A stretch of DNA of 64,000 nt. Origin: Holosporales bacterium. GTDB taxonomy: Bacteria; Pseudomonadota; Alphaproteobacteria; Paracaedibacterales; CANFPP01. Shown one piece after another: positions 18,448 through 27,366 of this stretch. Location of the stretch: positions 29,638 to 93,637 of the forward strand of contig CANFPP010000003.1 in NCBI GenBank assembly GCA_947449005.1. The letters are read 5' to 3'. Below the pieces are notes generated by a model, which saw only the letters and a list, made by a program, of their open reading frames with translations, searched no databases and was not told where the DNA came from. The first letter of the stretch is position 1, and every line of letters begins with the position of its first letter. Made by a program: the position numbers and the translations under genes.

Positions 18448-18645
18448 TTAATCGTTAGCAGGTTGTTTTTGTTTTAATCTAATGACTTGTCTGCCATTGT
18501 AATGACCACAAGCGCCACAAATGTGGTGTGGTAATTTCTGAGCACCACAATTTGAACACTCTGCTGTATTAATTAAAGAGAGATGATCATGAGAGCGTCT
18601 CATATTACGCCTTGATTTTGATGTCTTTTTCTTTGGAACTGCCAT
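18448..18645 (-). CDS. rpmF: Ribosomal protein bL32
   Basis: A 65-residue ribosomal protein starting [20 protein letters not shown]. It carries a four-Cys zinc-ribbon arrangement (CSNCGAQ and [11 protein letters not shown], one spacing with His). Standard alphaproteobacterial length and location upstream of plsX. Confidence 0.96.
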   Translation of the reverse strand: MAVPKKKTSKSRRNMRRSHDHLSLINTAECSNCGAQKLPHHICGACGHYNGRQVIRLKQKQPAND

Positions 18646-18774
18646 AACTTATTTAACTCCGTTGATCATCGTGTGTCTTTAATAGATACCGAATATGCAT
18701 AAACATCCACGATATTTAACTGATTTTTTGACTAAGATCAACACTATTAACAGCGTTGACGCCAGAAACTGGCA

Positions 18775-19311
18775 TTATTTTTTTAATTTTTCTAAGACCA
18801 AAAATGGATTAATAACATCAGGTTTACCTTTTGGCTCATCTTCACCTTCTAAGATAGCAAGTCCAGGAGCCCGTGGATAGGGATCTATGTCCAAAGAAAG
18901 ATATTGAGAAGCAATTTCCCCAATATCAACACAACCATGCTCATCAATGCATTCAATATCGTCTTCTTCCAAATCAAGCAGATGAACATCCGTTCCACTC
19001 TCAATAGCACGTTGCTTACAGGCTATAACCTCAACAGTTACCTCTAGTGTAGCAGGAACATCAACCAGTGTTACGCTGCAAGACTGAACAATCTCTGAAA
19101 GCACTTTTCCTTTAATAAGATAACCAGATCTCTCTTCAGCACGTGAGATAGTAAAATGTGCCTTTAAACGCTTCATAGAAACAAGGCCAAACCTCGAAGA
19201 AAGCTCTTCTCTTTCTTTTTCATTGGCTTCAATATTATACTCTGCGCTGATGTTGTTAATCCGCTCTACAGCAACAATGCGACTAAATTCTTTACCGTTT
19301 ATTTCATCCAT
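18775..19311 (-). CDS. yceD: DUF177/YceD family protein (23S rRNA accumulation)
   Basis: A 178-residue member of the YceD/DUF177 family, needed for 23S rRNA accumulation and commonly encoded upstream of rpmF. Seen: the SCSVTLVDVPATLEVTVEV core, an acidic stretch (LEEDDIECI), and the C-terminal DIGEIASQYLSLDIDPYPRAPG motif typical of the family. It diverges from bamE, with a MITE-like element in the shared 170-base gap. Confidence 0.85.
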   Translation of the reverse strand: MDEINGKEFSRIVAVERINNISAEYNIEANEKEREELSSRFGLVSMKRLKAHFTISRAEERSGYLIKGKVLSEIVQSCSVTLVDVPATLEVTVEVIACKQRAIESGTDVHLLDLEEDDIECIDEHGCVDIGEIASQYLSLDIDPYPRAPGLAILEGEDEPKGKPDVINPFLVLEKLKK

Positions 19312-19334
19312 GGGTTAACCTTGTTTTTCATGCA

Positions 19335-19411
19335 TACCTATGTGGAATGAAGATGATGATTAATGGTCAAAAGATCAACTTAAAAATCAACATCTGCATT
19401 TCACATAGGTA
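19335..19411. mobile_element. MITE-like repeat, short copy in the yceD-bamE gap
   Basis: Ends TACCTATGTGGAATG and CATTTCACATAGGTA form an imperfect terminal inverted repeat of about 28 bases. The interior keeps GGTCAAAAGATCAACTTAAAAA but lacks the central GCAGATAGC hairpin of the longer copies, giving only 77 bp. It lies between two divergent genes and may alter their promoters. Confidence 0.7.
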
Positions 19412-19481
19412 TTAAGTGATTGACACTAATTTAAAGTAGTGCGAAATCTAGGATATTCAACATCTAATTCTTTGACGGACA

Positions 19482-19928
19482 ATGAATAAAAAAAATTCTA
19501 TCATAAGTTTAATAGCTCTTCTCTGCTGCAGCTGCTCTCCAACAATTGATAGTCGCGGCTATAATCCCGAGATTCCTGAACTTGATAAGGTTAAACCGGG
19601 TATTAACTCGAAAGAAGAAGTTCAACAACTTCTTGGAAGCCCGTCAACAGTTTCGTCATTTCCAGCACAGACTTGGTACTATATTTCTAAAAAAACTTCA
19701 ACAACAGCCTTTTTCCACCCAGAAGTGATAGAAGAGCAAATCGTTGTGATTAATTTCGATGAGCGTAATATCGTCCAAGATGTAAAAAAATATGTTGGAA
19801 AAGATGCAAAACACATTAAACCAGTCAAGCGCAAAACTGAATCAAAGAGCTATGAATCAAGCATCTTTAGAGATGTATTTGGTAACTTTGGAAAATACAG
19901 TAATAAAGACGCTAATAAACAAAGCTGA
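19482..19928 (+). CDS. bamE: Outer-membrane assembly lipoprotein BamE (SmpA/OmlA)
   Basis: A 148-residue lipoprotein of the Bam complex, which inserts beta-barrel proteins into the outer membrane. The signal peptide ends in a Cys-rich lipobox (LLCCSCS; Cys18 is the likely lipidated residue). The core shows the SmpA pattern VKPGINSKEEVQQLLGSPS followed by WYYISKK. A basic, Ser-rich tail of about 40 residues goes beyond the domain. Its neighbourhood (yceD, rpmF, plsX, fabH, ihfA) is the usual alphaproteobacterial one. Confidence 0.88.
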   Translation: MNKKNSIISLIALLCCSCSPTIDSRGYNPEIPELDKVKPGINSKEEVQQLLGSPSTVSSFPAQTWYYISKKTSTTAFFHPEVIEEQIVVINFDERNIVQDVKKYVGKDAKHIKPVKRKTESKSYESSIFRDVFGNFGKYSNKDANKQS

Positions 19929-19995
19929 TAATTTATCTGGCACTTTTAAGATCCCCGTTACCGGATTTTATCCGCTAATGACCAAAAGGGGATCC

Positions 19996-20481
19996 CTAAA
20001 AAGATAGCTGGGCAGACACAACTCTTGTTTTGATCAAATCCATAAGAGTATGCCAAAAACTGATCAAATTCTTTGCTTCTACTACGGTTTCATTTAATAT
20101 TTTTACCATAAATTCAGGATTTTCTGGATATTCATGTGTTAAAGCGTTCCGAAGCACACGAATATTTTTCCACCATTGCGCATTTGGCAGAATTTCTAAT
20201 TTTTCGAGTTTATTCAATTTATCTATAAAAGACATGCTGTCAACACGCTCCCCTAAACATTCCAATAAAAGCGTAAAAACCTTCTCTCCTAAAGTATCTT
20301 GTAGTTTTGAAAATCGGCTTAATAGCGAATCCAAAATCCCCAGTTCATCTTCATTTAAATGCTCTATCTTCCCCAGTGTAAATGGATAAAGGTGTTGCGT
20401 TCGATTAAGTGCAAACTGCAAGCGAGTTTCATGTTTACAGCATATCTCTCGTTCATACTTTAGGCGTTCAAAACAATTCAT
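19996..20481 (-). CDS. hepT: HepT-like HEPN ribonuclease toxin
   Basis: A 161-residue helical protein with the HEPN active-site motif RX4HXY (RNALTHEY: Arg111, His116, Tyr118). HepT toxins cleave RNA, and the partner nucleotidyltransferase MntA AMPylates the motif Tyr to silence them. The start ATG overlaps the end of the upstream mntA-like gene by four bases (ATGA), the coupling expected of the pair. The N-terminal half is longer than in minimal HepT. Motif and context make the call good; RNase activity is not shown. Confidence 0.75.
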   Translation of the reverse strand: MNCFERLKYEREICCKHETRLQFALNRTQHLYPFTLGKIEHLNEDELGILDSLLSRFSKLQDTLGEKVFTLLLECLGERVDSMSFIDKLNKLEKLEILPNAQWWKNIRVLRNALTHEYPENPEFMVKILNETVVEAKNLISFWHTLMDLIKTRVVSAQLSF

Positions 20482-20807
20482 ACCAACTGGACCCCTGTCG
20501 CTCTCGCAACATCATAAACAGGCAAACAAAAATTAGATCGATTTTGTTTTACAACAATATCAATTTTTTGTTCACCAATAATCATTTGAAGTGAAGAGAT
20601 AAAATGAATGCGTGCATCCACAACATCTCCTGCATCTAGCATTTCAGTTTCGACATAAAGATCAATGTCTCCACCTTTTTTTGCAAGATCAGTTCGAGAA
20701 CCAAAAATCCATAAATGATCTGCTGGTAGAAAATGTTGCCGAAAAGTATTTTGAATCGCGGCTATCTCTTTTTCTGGTAAACGAATATTATTCAGCATCA
20801 CAAACAA
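20478..20807 (-). CDS. mntA: MntA-like minimal nucleotidyltransferase antitoxin
   Basis: A 109-residue nucleotidyltransferase with the GS...DxD active site (FGSRTDLAKKGGDIDLYVE: Gly36, Ser37, Asp47, Asp49). This is the MNT antitoxin of HEPN/MNT pairs, which neutralises the toxin by AMPylation. It is translated first and overlaps the hepT-like gene by four bases. An internal ATG at 20798 is an alternative start. Confidence 0.8.
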   Translation of the reverse strand: MFVMLNNIRLPEKEIAAIQNTFRQHFLPADHLWIFGSRTDLAKKGGDIDLYVETEMLDAGDVVDARIHFISSLQMIIGEQKIDIVVKQNRSNFCLPVYDVARATGVQLV

Positions 20808-20821
20808 CCTACTAGAAACCT

Positions 20822-21571
20822 TTAAGCCAACAGCTTTTGCAAAACCTCGTCACTCATTTCAAAGTTTGCATAAACATTCTGGACATCTTCATTATCTTCC
20901 AAAACATCAATCAATTTCAATAAAGTCTGTGCTGTTCCTTCATCACAAGGAGTCGTCGTCAAAGGACGCCAAATAACTTTTGCTTCTGTCGGATCACCAA
21001 AATCATGAGAAAGTTTATCACGCACCTCAGCAAAGGCTTCCATAGCACATGTGACATCTAACGATCCTTCGCCTTCTTCAACATTATCTGCACCTGCTTC
21101 TACAGCAGCTTCAAACATCTTATCAAAGGATATTTTTGTGGAATCAAAACGAATCAAACCAATGCGATCAAACATAAAACTAACGCTACCAGTTTCACCT
21201 AAGTTACCACCGTGTTTGTTAAAGTATGATCTAACTTCAGCTGCGGTACGATTTCGATTATCTGTTAAACTTTCAACAATAACAGCCACGCCACCAGGAC
21301 CATAACCTTCATAGCGCATTTCTTCATAGTGAACGCCGTCATCCCCACCAAGAGCCTTTTTGATGGCACGATCAACGTTATCTTTTGGCATATTGGCTGC
21401 TCGCGCTGAAGCTAAAGCTGTTCTTAGACGCGGATTAGAGTGCGGATCCGGTAAACCAGATTTCACTGCAACCATTAATTCACGCGAGATCTTAGCGAAG
21501 GCGCGCGCTCTCTTTGCGTCCTGAGCACCCTTGCGGTACATAATGTTTTTAAATTGCGAATGACCTGCCAT
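20822..21571 (-). CDS. yebC: YebC/PmpR-family transcription/translation factor
   Basis: A 249-residue YebC-family protein with the N-terminal [20 protein letters not shown] (usually SKWANIK in other phyla; the QFKNIM form is alphaproteobacterial), [14 protein letters not shown], and [14 protein letters not shown]. Family members are described as transcriptional regulators and, more recently, as factors that relieve ribosome stalling. It ends 15 bases from the mntA-like start on the same strand. Confidence 0.93.
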   Translation of the reverse strand: MAGHSQFKNIMYRKGAQDAKRARAFAKISRELMVAVKSGLPDPHSNPRLRTALASARAANMPKDNVDRAIKKALGGDDGVHYEEMRYEGYGPGGVAVIVESLTDNRNRTAAEVRSYFNKHGGNLGETGSVSFMFDRIGLIRFDSTKISFDKMFEAAVEAGADNVEEGEGSLDVTCAMEAFAEVRDKLSHDFGDPTEAKVIWRPLTTTPCDEGTAQTLLKLIDVLEDNEDVQNVYANFEMSDEVLQKLLA

Positions 21572-21613
21572 GTCTACTTTTCCTTTTTAAAATTCATAAG
21601 TTGAATATGTACA

Positions 21614-21774
21614 TACCTGTCATGAATGAAAATACCTGGAATTTAAGGCAGAGATTTTGAGCAGAAATAGAGTTTTTAAAACCGCAGATAGCTAATTCTA
21701 TCTAAGATTTTAAAAGCGATAATTAATGATCAAAAGATCAACTTAAAAACGGATGTCTTCATTCATGACAGGTA
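21614..21774. mobile_element. MITE-like repeat, full-length copy upstream of yebC
   Basis: A 161-bp element with near-perfect terminal inverted repeats: TACCTGTCATGAATGAA at the left and TTCATTCATGACAGGTA at the right. The interior has TTTAAAACCGCAGATAGC, a short hairpin, and GATCAAAAGATCAACTTAAAAA. Flanking dinucleotides are CA and TA, so no clear target duplication remains. No coding capacity. Confidence 0.8.
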
Positions 21775-21822
21775 TACTTATATCTATACATGGAAAAATT
21801 TAGGACACAAATAGCAAAATAA

Positions 21823-21856
21823 AAACGCGGAAGCAATCAAAACTGCTTCCGCGTTT
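21823..21856 (-). terminator. Rho-independent terminator of the ldtR-like gene
   Basis: Perfect 13-base arms (AAACGCGGAAGCA and TGCTTCCGCGTTT) with an 8-base loop, followed on the minus strand by TTTTTATTTT. It lies 14 bases after the stop of the MarR gene. Confidence 0.9.
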
Positions 21857-21869
21857 CCACTAAGTTTTA

Positions 21870-22322
21870 TTAACGACGTGTTGTAAGCAGACTTGTCCAA
21901 AAACTTTCTAACTTATGCAAAGTATCGCACAGAGAAACAATATCATTCCTCTCAACTTTATCATCAGCCATCGCAACCGAATGGTGCGAGAGTAATTCAT
22001 CAAGCTTTGCATAAAGCCCAAGCCCCTTTTCAGAGAGCTTAACATGACTAGATCTGCGATCATGAGGAGACGGGATCTGCTCAACATACGCATTTTGAAC
22101 CATCTTACGTAAATTGTAAGATACATTTGAGCCAAGATAATAGCCACGATTGGTTAACTCACCTACCGTTAGCTGGCCTTTGCCAATGTTATACAGAACT
22201 AATGCCTGAACGTTATTAATGTCGCGCGTTCCCATTCTGTCTAACTCAATCTTGATTACTTCCAAAAACAAGCGGTGCAATCTTTCGATCATTACCACTG
22301 ATTCAAAGTAAGCTTCTTTCAT
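21870..22322 (-). CDS. ldtR: MarR-family regulator, LdtR-like
   Basis: A 150-residue MarR-type winged-helix regulator. Residues DINNVQALVLYNIG, TVGELTNRGYYLGSNVSYN and PSPHDRRSSHVKLSEKG closely follow the LdtR pattern known from Rhizobiales and Liberibacter, where it controls L,D-transpeptidase and stress genes and responds to small ligands. It has its own terminator, and a 13-base inverted repeat sits upstream as a possible autoregulatory operator. No L,D-transpeptidase gene is in the window, so target genes are unknown. LdtR identity is by recognition, not alignment. Confidence 0.8.
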   Translation of the reverse strand: MKEAYFESVVMIERLHRLFLEVIKIELDRMGTRDINNVQALVLYNIGKGQLTVGELTNRGYYLGSNVSYNLRKMVQNAYVEQIPSPHDRRSSHVKLSEKGLGLYAKLDELLSHHSVAMADDKVERNDIVSLCDTLHKLESFWTSLLTTRR

Positions 22323-22349
22323 AATATCACCTTAAAGTTTGGTATTCCT

Positions 22350-22392
22350 TTTATTAAACTAACATCCAATTAGTTAAAATTAGTTTAATAAA
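22350..22392. promoter_or_regulatory. Inverted repeat upstream of the ldtR-like gene, possible operator
   Basis: TTTATTAAACTAA (22350-22362) and TTAGTTTAATAAA (22380-22392) are perfect 13-base inverted repeats 17 bases apart. A third half-site TTAGTT lies in the spacer (22370-22375), also inverted relative to AACTAA. It is 28 bases upstream of the MarR start, in the gap shared with divergent proC. MarR proteins bind such A/T-rich palindromes, so an operator is plausible. Confidence 0.55.
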
Positions 22393-22547
22393 TGTAAAAA
22401 AATATATTTTTATTTGAAATTCTAGCTACATACAATAAGTAAGTTTGCAGAATTTTTTCTTTTCGTTTGAAACTATAGTTCTTTTTCTTGTATTACTCCA
22501 GAGTTATCACAAATTTTAATATTGTTTTTAAAAAAGTAAATTATATC

Positions 22548-23330
22548 ATGTTGAAAATTATAGATTTATTATTACTAGGTTACGGCGCAATGGGAGCAGC
22601 TTTAGAGCATCATTGGGGAAATACTTGTAAAATAACAGTTATTGATCCCAATAATCCTCATTGCCTTAAGGGGCCAGAAGACCTTCCCAGCTCCTATAAT
22701 CCTGATTGCATTGTTTTTGCAGTTAAACCTCAAAGCCTTGCAGAGATCACTCCGCTATATCAAAAATTTTGCAATCAAAAATGTTTGTTTATCAGTGTTG
22801 CTGCGGGGATAGATCTAAAGTTTTATCAAAAAATTCTTTCTGAAAAAGAACAAATTGTACGAGTGATGCCCAACTTACCTGTAATTGTTGGCCAAGGAAT
22901 GACAGCACTTTTTGCATCAGACAGTGTGGACCAAGAGAATCGAGATATTGCTGAAACTCTCTTTAACATTGCCGGCAAAACCGTATGGCTAGAGAATGAA
23001 GCTCTCATGGATGCTGTAACCGCGATTTCAGGAAGCGGACCAGCTTACTTCTATTGGCTTGTTGAGTGCTTAACGATTGCTGGTGAAAAACTTGGCCTTC
23101 CCTTTGACATGGCAGAAAAGCTCGCAAGACAAACAGCCGTCGGTGCAGGCGCGATGCTAGAGCAGTCTTCATACTCAGCCGCTACCTTGCGTCAGCAAGT
23201 CACCAGCCCCAATGGAACCACAGCAGCTGCCCTTGATGTTTTACAGACAGAATTCAAAGCTAGCATTGAACAAGCAACACAAGCTGCTTTCAAACGTGCA
23301 AAAGAATTAGCAATTTCTGTGGAGAAGTAA
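22548..23330 (+). CDS. proC: Pyrroline-5-carboxylate reductase
   Basis: Catalyses the last step of proline synthesis, reducing pyrroline-5-carboxylate with NAD(P)H. The 260-residue protein has an N-terminal Rossmann motif (LLLGYGAMGAA), MPNLPVIVGQGMTAL, and the P5CR signature around AISGSGPAYFYWLVE and QVTSPNGTTAAALDVL. The frame is open back to 22488, but ATG at 22548 matches the family start. The Shine-Dalgarno is weak. Confidence 0.93.
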   Translation: MLKIIDLLLLGYGAMGAALEHHWGNTCKITVIDPNNPHCLKGPEDLPSSYNPDCIVFAVKPQSLAEITPLYQKFCNQKCLFISVAAGIDLKFYQKILSEKEQIVRVMPNLPVIVGQGMTALFASDSVDQENRDIAETLFNIAGKTVWLENEALMDAVTAISGSGPAYFYWLVECLTIAGEKLGLPFDMAEKLARQTAVGAGAMLEQSSYSAATLRQQVTSPNGTTAAALDVLQTEFKASIEQATQAAFKRAKELAISVEK

Positions 23331-23365
23331 ATTAACTGTAGTATACGAAAATGCAGTTGAGGCAG

Positions 23366-23397
23366 ATAGAGTGGAAAGATAAATCGTTCCACTCTAT
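23366..23397. terminator. Hairpin between convergent proC and the coiled-coil gene
   Basis: Eleven-base arms ATAGAGTGGAA and TTCCACTCTAT with a 10-base loop. It lies 36 bases after proC and 33 after the convergent gene. There is no clear T-run, so intrinsic termination is possible but weak. Confidence 0.5.
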
Positions 23398-23429
23398 TGA
23401 TACTGCTTCTCGCGAACAGAGGAGTCAGC

Positions 23430-24692
23430 TTATTTTTTACCAAGTATGCTAGCAGCACTCTTAATGTTTTTTTCTAAGGTTGACCCCACATAAAGATGAG
23501 CATCAGGGTTTAGAATAGGCCCACCCCAGCCTAGACCCACAAAATCATTTCCGATCTCCCGATAGCCATAGCCTACGTATGTCGGATCTGTATCTCTATT
23601 TTTACCCGCTCTCCTATATGCATCCTTTGTCGGCCGTGAAGCGAGAATCAATTTAGCAACGATTTTTTTAGGCTTACCTACTGATAATTGATCAAGATCT
23701 TGTCCTGTGCGTGTCATGACACATAACAACTCTATTCTTAATCGTTCATCTGAAATTTCACTTATTGGTTTATTAATTAAATCCACAATGTAATTATATG
23801 GATCACCCATATGAACAGAAACCTTGTACTGCTCAATTAAATCTTCTCTTTCCCGTTTTTCTCTCTCCAAACGTGCAATTTTTGCTTCTAAATGTGCTGC
23901 TTTCTCATCTTTTTCAGAGATCAATGCTTCTAAATCAGCAGCAACATCCCCATCTCTTGGAGTGTCAGCACCAAGCTTACTTTCAAGTAAATCTTTCAAT
24001 CTTTGCTTTTCTTCGATTAATTGTGCTTTCTCTGACAATGCCGCACGCAGCTCAGCAATAATTCTGTCTTTCTCTTTGACATGATCTTCTAAATCCCTAA
24101 CGCGCATTTTTTGAGCAATATTATCCGCTTCAGCGCCATCTTTAGCAGTTAGAAGCGCAATTCTTGATTCTCTTTCTCTTGTAATAACAAGCTCTGCCGC
24201 CTCTTTTGCAAATTGAGCTTCACGCAGCGTCCGTCTTAACGTATCGATTTCCAGTTGTGCTTCTTCTAATGCTCGATTAGTAGCATTGACATTTGCAAGT
24301 GATGCTACATTTTCCTCTAACCTTAAAGAAACCTGCCTTAATGCCTGCTCGGTCTCAGATGATTTTCTTTGGGTTTCGGCCAGATCGTGCGTGACCGCAA
24401 TGATTCTACTTATAGCTTTATTTCTTATAAAAGTAAGAACATCCGATTTTCTTACATAATCATCTCCGTGAGAACCTAATCCTACCAGATTAAGAAGACT
24501 TCCTCCCAAAAACTCCGTTGGCAATTCTGAAAACTCACTCAGAATTTGTTGTCGCAATGCTGCTGGTCTCACAGGAACAAGATTAAGCCCATTGTTACCA
24601 TCTCCTTGTTCTATTCTACCCACGCCATCTTGCATTCCATAAGCCGTACTTGCCAAAAAGGACAGCAATACAACACCTAAATATTTTCTCAT
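23430..24692 (-). CDS. Secreted coiled-coil protein of unknown function
   Basis: A 420-residue protein with a signal peptide (ending STAYG). Residues about 95-300 form a long heptad-rich coiled coil (for example LEEAQLEIDTLRRTLREAQF and later EAKIARLEREKREREDLIEQ). A globular C-terminal 120 residues includes TYVGYGYREIGNDFVGLGWG. It may be periplasmic, surface-exposed or released. No family is recognised. It is convergent with proC and divergent from the COQ9-like gene. Confidence 0.6.
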   Translation of the reverse strand: MRKYLGVVLLSFLASTAYGMQDGVGRIEQGDGNNGLNLVPVRPAALRQQILSEFSELPTEFLGGSLLNLVGLGSHGDDYVRKSDVLTFIRNKAISRIIAVTHDLAETQRKSSETEQALRQVSLRLEENVASLANVNATNRALEEAQLEIDTLRRTLREAQFAKEAAELVITRERESRIALLTAKDGAEADNIAQKMRVRDLEDHVKEKDRIIAELRAALSEKAQLIEEKQRLKDLLESKLGADTPRDGDVAADLEALISEKDEKAAHLEAKIARLEREKREREDLIEQYKVSVHMGDPYNYIVDLINKPISEISDERLRIELLCVMTRTGQDLDQLSVGKPKKIVAKLILASRPTKDAYRRAGKNRDTDPTYVGYGYREIGNDFVGLGWGGPILNPDAHLYVGSTLEKNIKSAASILGKK

Positions 24693-24806
24693 TATTCAAC
24701 ACCATTTTTATGTTTCTACTTAACAGACCTGTAGAAAATTTTTCATATATTGTCAATGCAGTTAAAACTGATTAAGTTAAATACAAAATTATATAGTGTA
24801 TTCTTG

Positions 24807-25409
24807 ATGGAAATTAATTTTAAAGAAATAACCAAAGCAAGCTGGGATTTAGCTAGGAAACATGGCCTCTCTGGCCTTACGACAGAAAATCTTGCGCAGG
24901 CTTTGTCACACCCACATGCTGAATTAAAGCATCTTTTTCCAGATCAGCAAACGCATATTCTTCTCCTAATGCTTTCAGAGGTTGACCGTGAGGCAACAGA
25001 CCTCCTCCCCTCTTTCTCTGCTGGTCAGGTTGCACAGGAGATTCTCTTTGATCAAATAATGACATACCTAGATGTGATTAAAACCCATCACCAAACAGTT
25101 AAACGTCTGTGGGATGAGCTTTGGTGTAAACCTGCAACTGCATTGCCTCTTAAATCACATCTTTCTAAAATACTGGAACGTATGCTAGAGCAGGCTTCAA
25201 TTGATACGGCAGGATGGCTTGGGTATGTGAGAATCGAAGCTTTCACCGTTTTTTGCCTTTATATTCTCAATTTCTGGGTTAATGATTCATCACCTAATCA
25301 AGAAAAAACTATGGCAGCACTTGACCAGGGACTTCGAAAACTAGAAAAGCTCTCAGATTTCTCGATCTCGGAATTCATTCGGGAAAACAAAGGAATATTT
25401 GGCGTTTAA
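24807..25409 (+). CDS. COQ9/TetR-like protein
   Basis: A 200-residue helical protein. The N-terminus (ITKASWDLARKHGLSGLTTENLAQAL) has a TetR-type helix-turn-helix appearance. The C-terminal part (TMAALDQGLRKLEKL) resembles COQ9-family proteins, which share the TetR fold and bind ubiquinone intermediates. ATG at 24807 is preferred to the upstream TTG/ATG starts because it gives the family start. Either a regulator or an ubiquinone-synthesis lipid-binding protein is possible; I lean to COQ9-like. Confidence 0.6.
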   Translation: MEINFKEITKASWDLARKHGLSGLTTENLAQALSHPHAELKHLFPDQQTHILLLMLSEVDREATDLLPSFSAGQVAQEILFDQIMTYLDVIKTHHQTVKRLWDELWCKPATALPLKSHLSKILERMLEQASIDTAGWLGYVRIEAFTVFCLYILNFWVNDSSPNQEKTMAALDQGLRKLEKLSDFSISEFIRENKGIFGV

Positions 25410-25425
25410 AGCCCCTTTCTTATTC

Positions 25426-27366
25426 CTAAAACTTACCCTTTAAGAAGTGGAAAATACTATATTTTTTTAGTTTGTAAGGAGATACAGGCTTGAGGCGGTG
25501 AAAATATAGCCCAAAGTTTTCCATAACACGTTGCACGTAATTACGTGTCTCAGCATAGGGAATATGTTCAATCCAATCGATAATATCAACAGAAGGGTCA
25601 CGTGGATCACCAAAGTCAATTAACCACTGATTCACAGCTTTAGCGCCTGCATTATAAGCAGCAATTGCTAAAACCAAAGATCCATTAAACTGATTCAAGA
25701 GCGTATGCAAATGCGATACCCCTAATGTGATATTAGCATCCTTATTATAAAGAGATTTTGTTGAGACGGTCTTTCCCTTTTCCTTTTTGATCTTCCTTGC
25801 TTCTTCTGCCGCAGTTGCTGGCATGAGCTGCATGAGACCCTGCGCACCTGCACCACTAAGGGCACTAGTGTCAAAACAACTTTCTTGACGAATAATAGCA
25901 TGGCTTAAAAATGGCAGCACTGGATGGGTTTTTTCCATCTGTTTAACAAGCGCATCCGAAAGAGTCGGGTACGCATGAGACAAAATTAACGTTGACCCTC
26001 TCGCTGCTTTTTTAGCAGTTCTAATTGCTGCAGATGCATTCTTCTTCTCATGGACTAACTCGATTAATAAGGGTCGTTCGTTATCATCGATAATCTCAGC
26101 CAATCTTATAATAAATGCTTCGGCAAAATCATGCTTTCCTTGGGATATTAGAATATGAAGAGCCTTAACTAACTCACGATCTTCAAATTTTTTACGGACG
26201 GCTTGAGAGGTTGATGTTTTTTTAAACAATGAAGTTGTTGAAATGACATGCCCTAACTCTTCCAACCGAGCATTTGCTAACTGACCATAATAAGTGCCTG
26301 CGTGAAAACTTGCTTTTTGCAACCAATCCATTTTTTCAGAGTCTAATTTTAAAACAGCGGCTGCTTCCCCAGCCCAAAATGCGGCACGAGAACGGCTAAT
26401 TGGTGCTTTCACTTTTTCATAAAGATTTTTAAAAATAGCAAAGGCTTTATGGGGATCTTTTAAAAACCGTAATGACAACCAACCCATCATCCACTCTGCA
26501 TGAGCATAGTCTTCCCCCCCTGCAAGCTGATGTTTGTTGATGATGTCAAACGCATCTTTATAACGCTTAGCTTCAATCATCCGCCTTGCCATAATATTGC
26601 GCTCTTGCCACCATAAACTTGGGAGGATCTTTTCACTCACTCCAACTTTTCGTGAAGTCAAAACCTCTAAAGCTTTTTCATTCTTTTCTTGGCGACGATA
26701 TAACTTAGCCTTTTCATAAGAAAGTCCCAACGCTGATTTAAGCGTTTCTGGAATTGGCGGAATTTCAGTTTTCTTTTGAATCATTGCTATTCTAGCTGCA
26801 GCAAGGGCTTGATGATTTTTATCAACCATAGGTAAATAACGCCTAACCTCATCAAGCTTTTCGAAGGACAAGAGATAATTTAAACGCTGATTATAGTCTC
26901 CGGGTGTTAGATGTTTACCAAATTCTTCATTAAATCGTTTAAAGCTTGAGGAATCAAATTCATCCTCAATCCAAGTCTTTTTAATAAGAGCAATTGCATC
27001 GATCTCTTTCCCGTTTTTTAATAGAGTTCGAATTTGGATAATCTTTCCCGTAACTGTTAAGGGAGGATGCTTTGTAAACCAATTAGCAACGTCTGGAGAA
27101 GCCTCAAGTCCTTTAAGAGATTGCTCTGCTCTTCTTTGCAAAGCCTCAAGTCTTGGCCAAGATGGGTTTGTATCGATAAACTTTGAAGCTTCAGTAAAGC
27201 TAACGTTGTCTTCTTGTAATCTAACCCATTGATTTAGCTTCATCGAAATATTTTCTCCTGATGCAAAAGCAAATCCCAATATACAGCTTACATGAAGCAA
27301 AAGCTTGGCAAAAGTAAGACTTATGGGTATCTTAAGAAAAGATTTTTTTTTCACAAGGTTTAACAT
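25426..27366 (-). CDS. slt: Soluble lytic murein transglycosylase
   Basis: A 646-residue periplasmic muramidase. After a signal peptide (ending FAFASG) comes a long superhelical alpha region (U-domain type), then a C-terminal SLT domain with catalytic Glu in IIRQESCFD, GAGAQGLMQLMPATA and AIAAYNAGAKAVNQW. It cleaves peptidoglycan glycan strands to 1,6-anhydro muropeptides. ATG at 27366 with GCCGGAAAAC ahead gives a proper signal peptide. Its start codon shares bases with the divergent dapA ATG (the palindrome CATG), so each gene's promoter must lie inside the other. Confidence 0.9.
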   Translation of the reverse strand: MLNLVKKKSFLKIPISLTFAKLLLHVSCILGFAFASGENISMKLNQWVRLQEDNVSFTEASKFIDTNPSWPRLEALQRRAEQSLKGLEASPDVANWFTKHPPLTVTGKIIQIRTLLKNGKEIDAIALIKKTWIEDEFDSSSFKRFNEEFGKHLTPGDYNQRLNYLLSFEKLDEVRRYLPMVDKNHQALAAARIAMIQKKTEIPPIPETLKSALGLSYEKAKLYRRQEKNEKALEVLTSRKVGVSEKILPSLWWQERNIMARRMIEAKRYKDAFDIINKHQLAGGEDYAHAEWMMGWLSLRFLKDPHKAFAIFKNLYEKVKAPISRSRAAFWAGEAAAVLKLDSEKMDWLQKASFHAGTYYGQLANARLEELGHVISTTSLFKKTSTSQAVRKKFEDRELVKALHILISQGKHDFAEAFIIRLAEIIDDNERPLLIELVHEKKNASAAIRTAKKAARGSTLILSHAYPTLSDALVKQMEKTHPVLPFLSHAIIRQESCFDTSALSGAGAQGLMQLMPATAAEEARKIKKEKGKTVSTKSLYNKDANITLGVSHLHTLLNQFNGSLVLAIAAYNAGAKAVNQWLIDFGDPRDPSVDIIDWIEHIPYAETRNYVQRVMENFGLYFHRLKPVSPYKLKKYSIFHFLKGKF

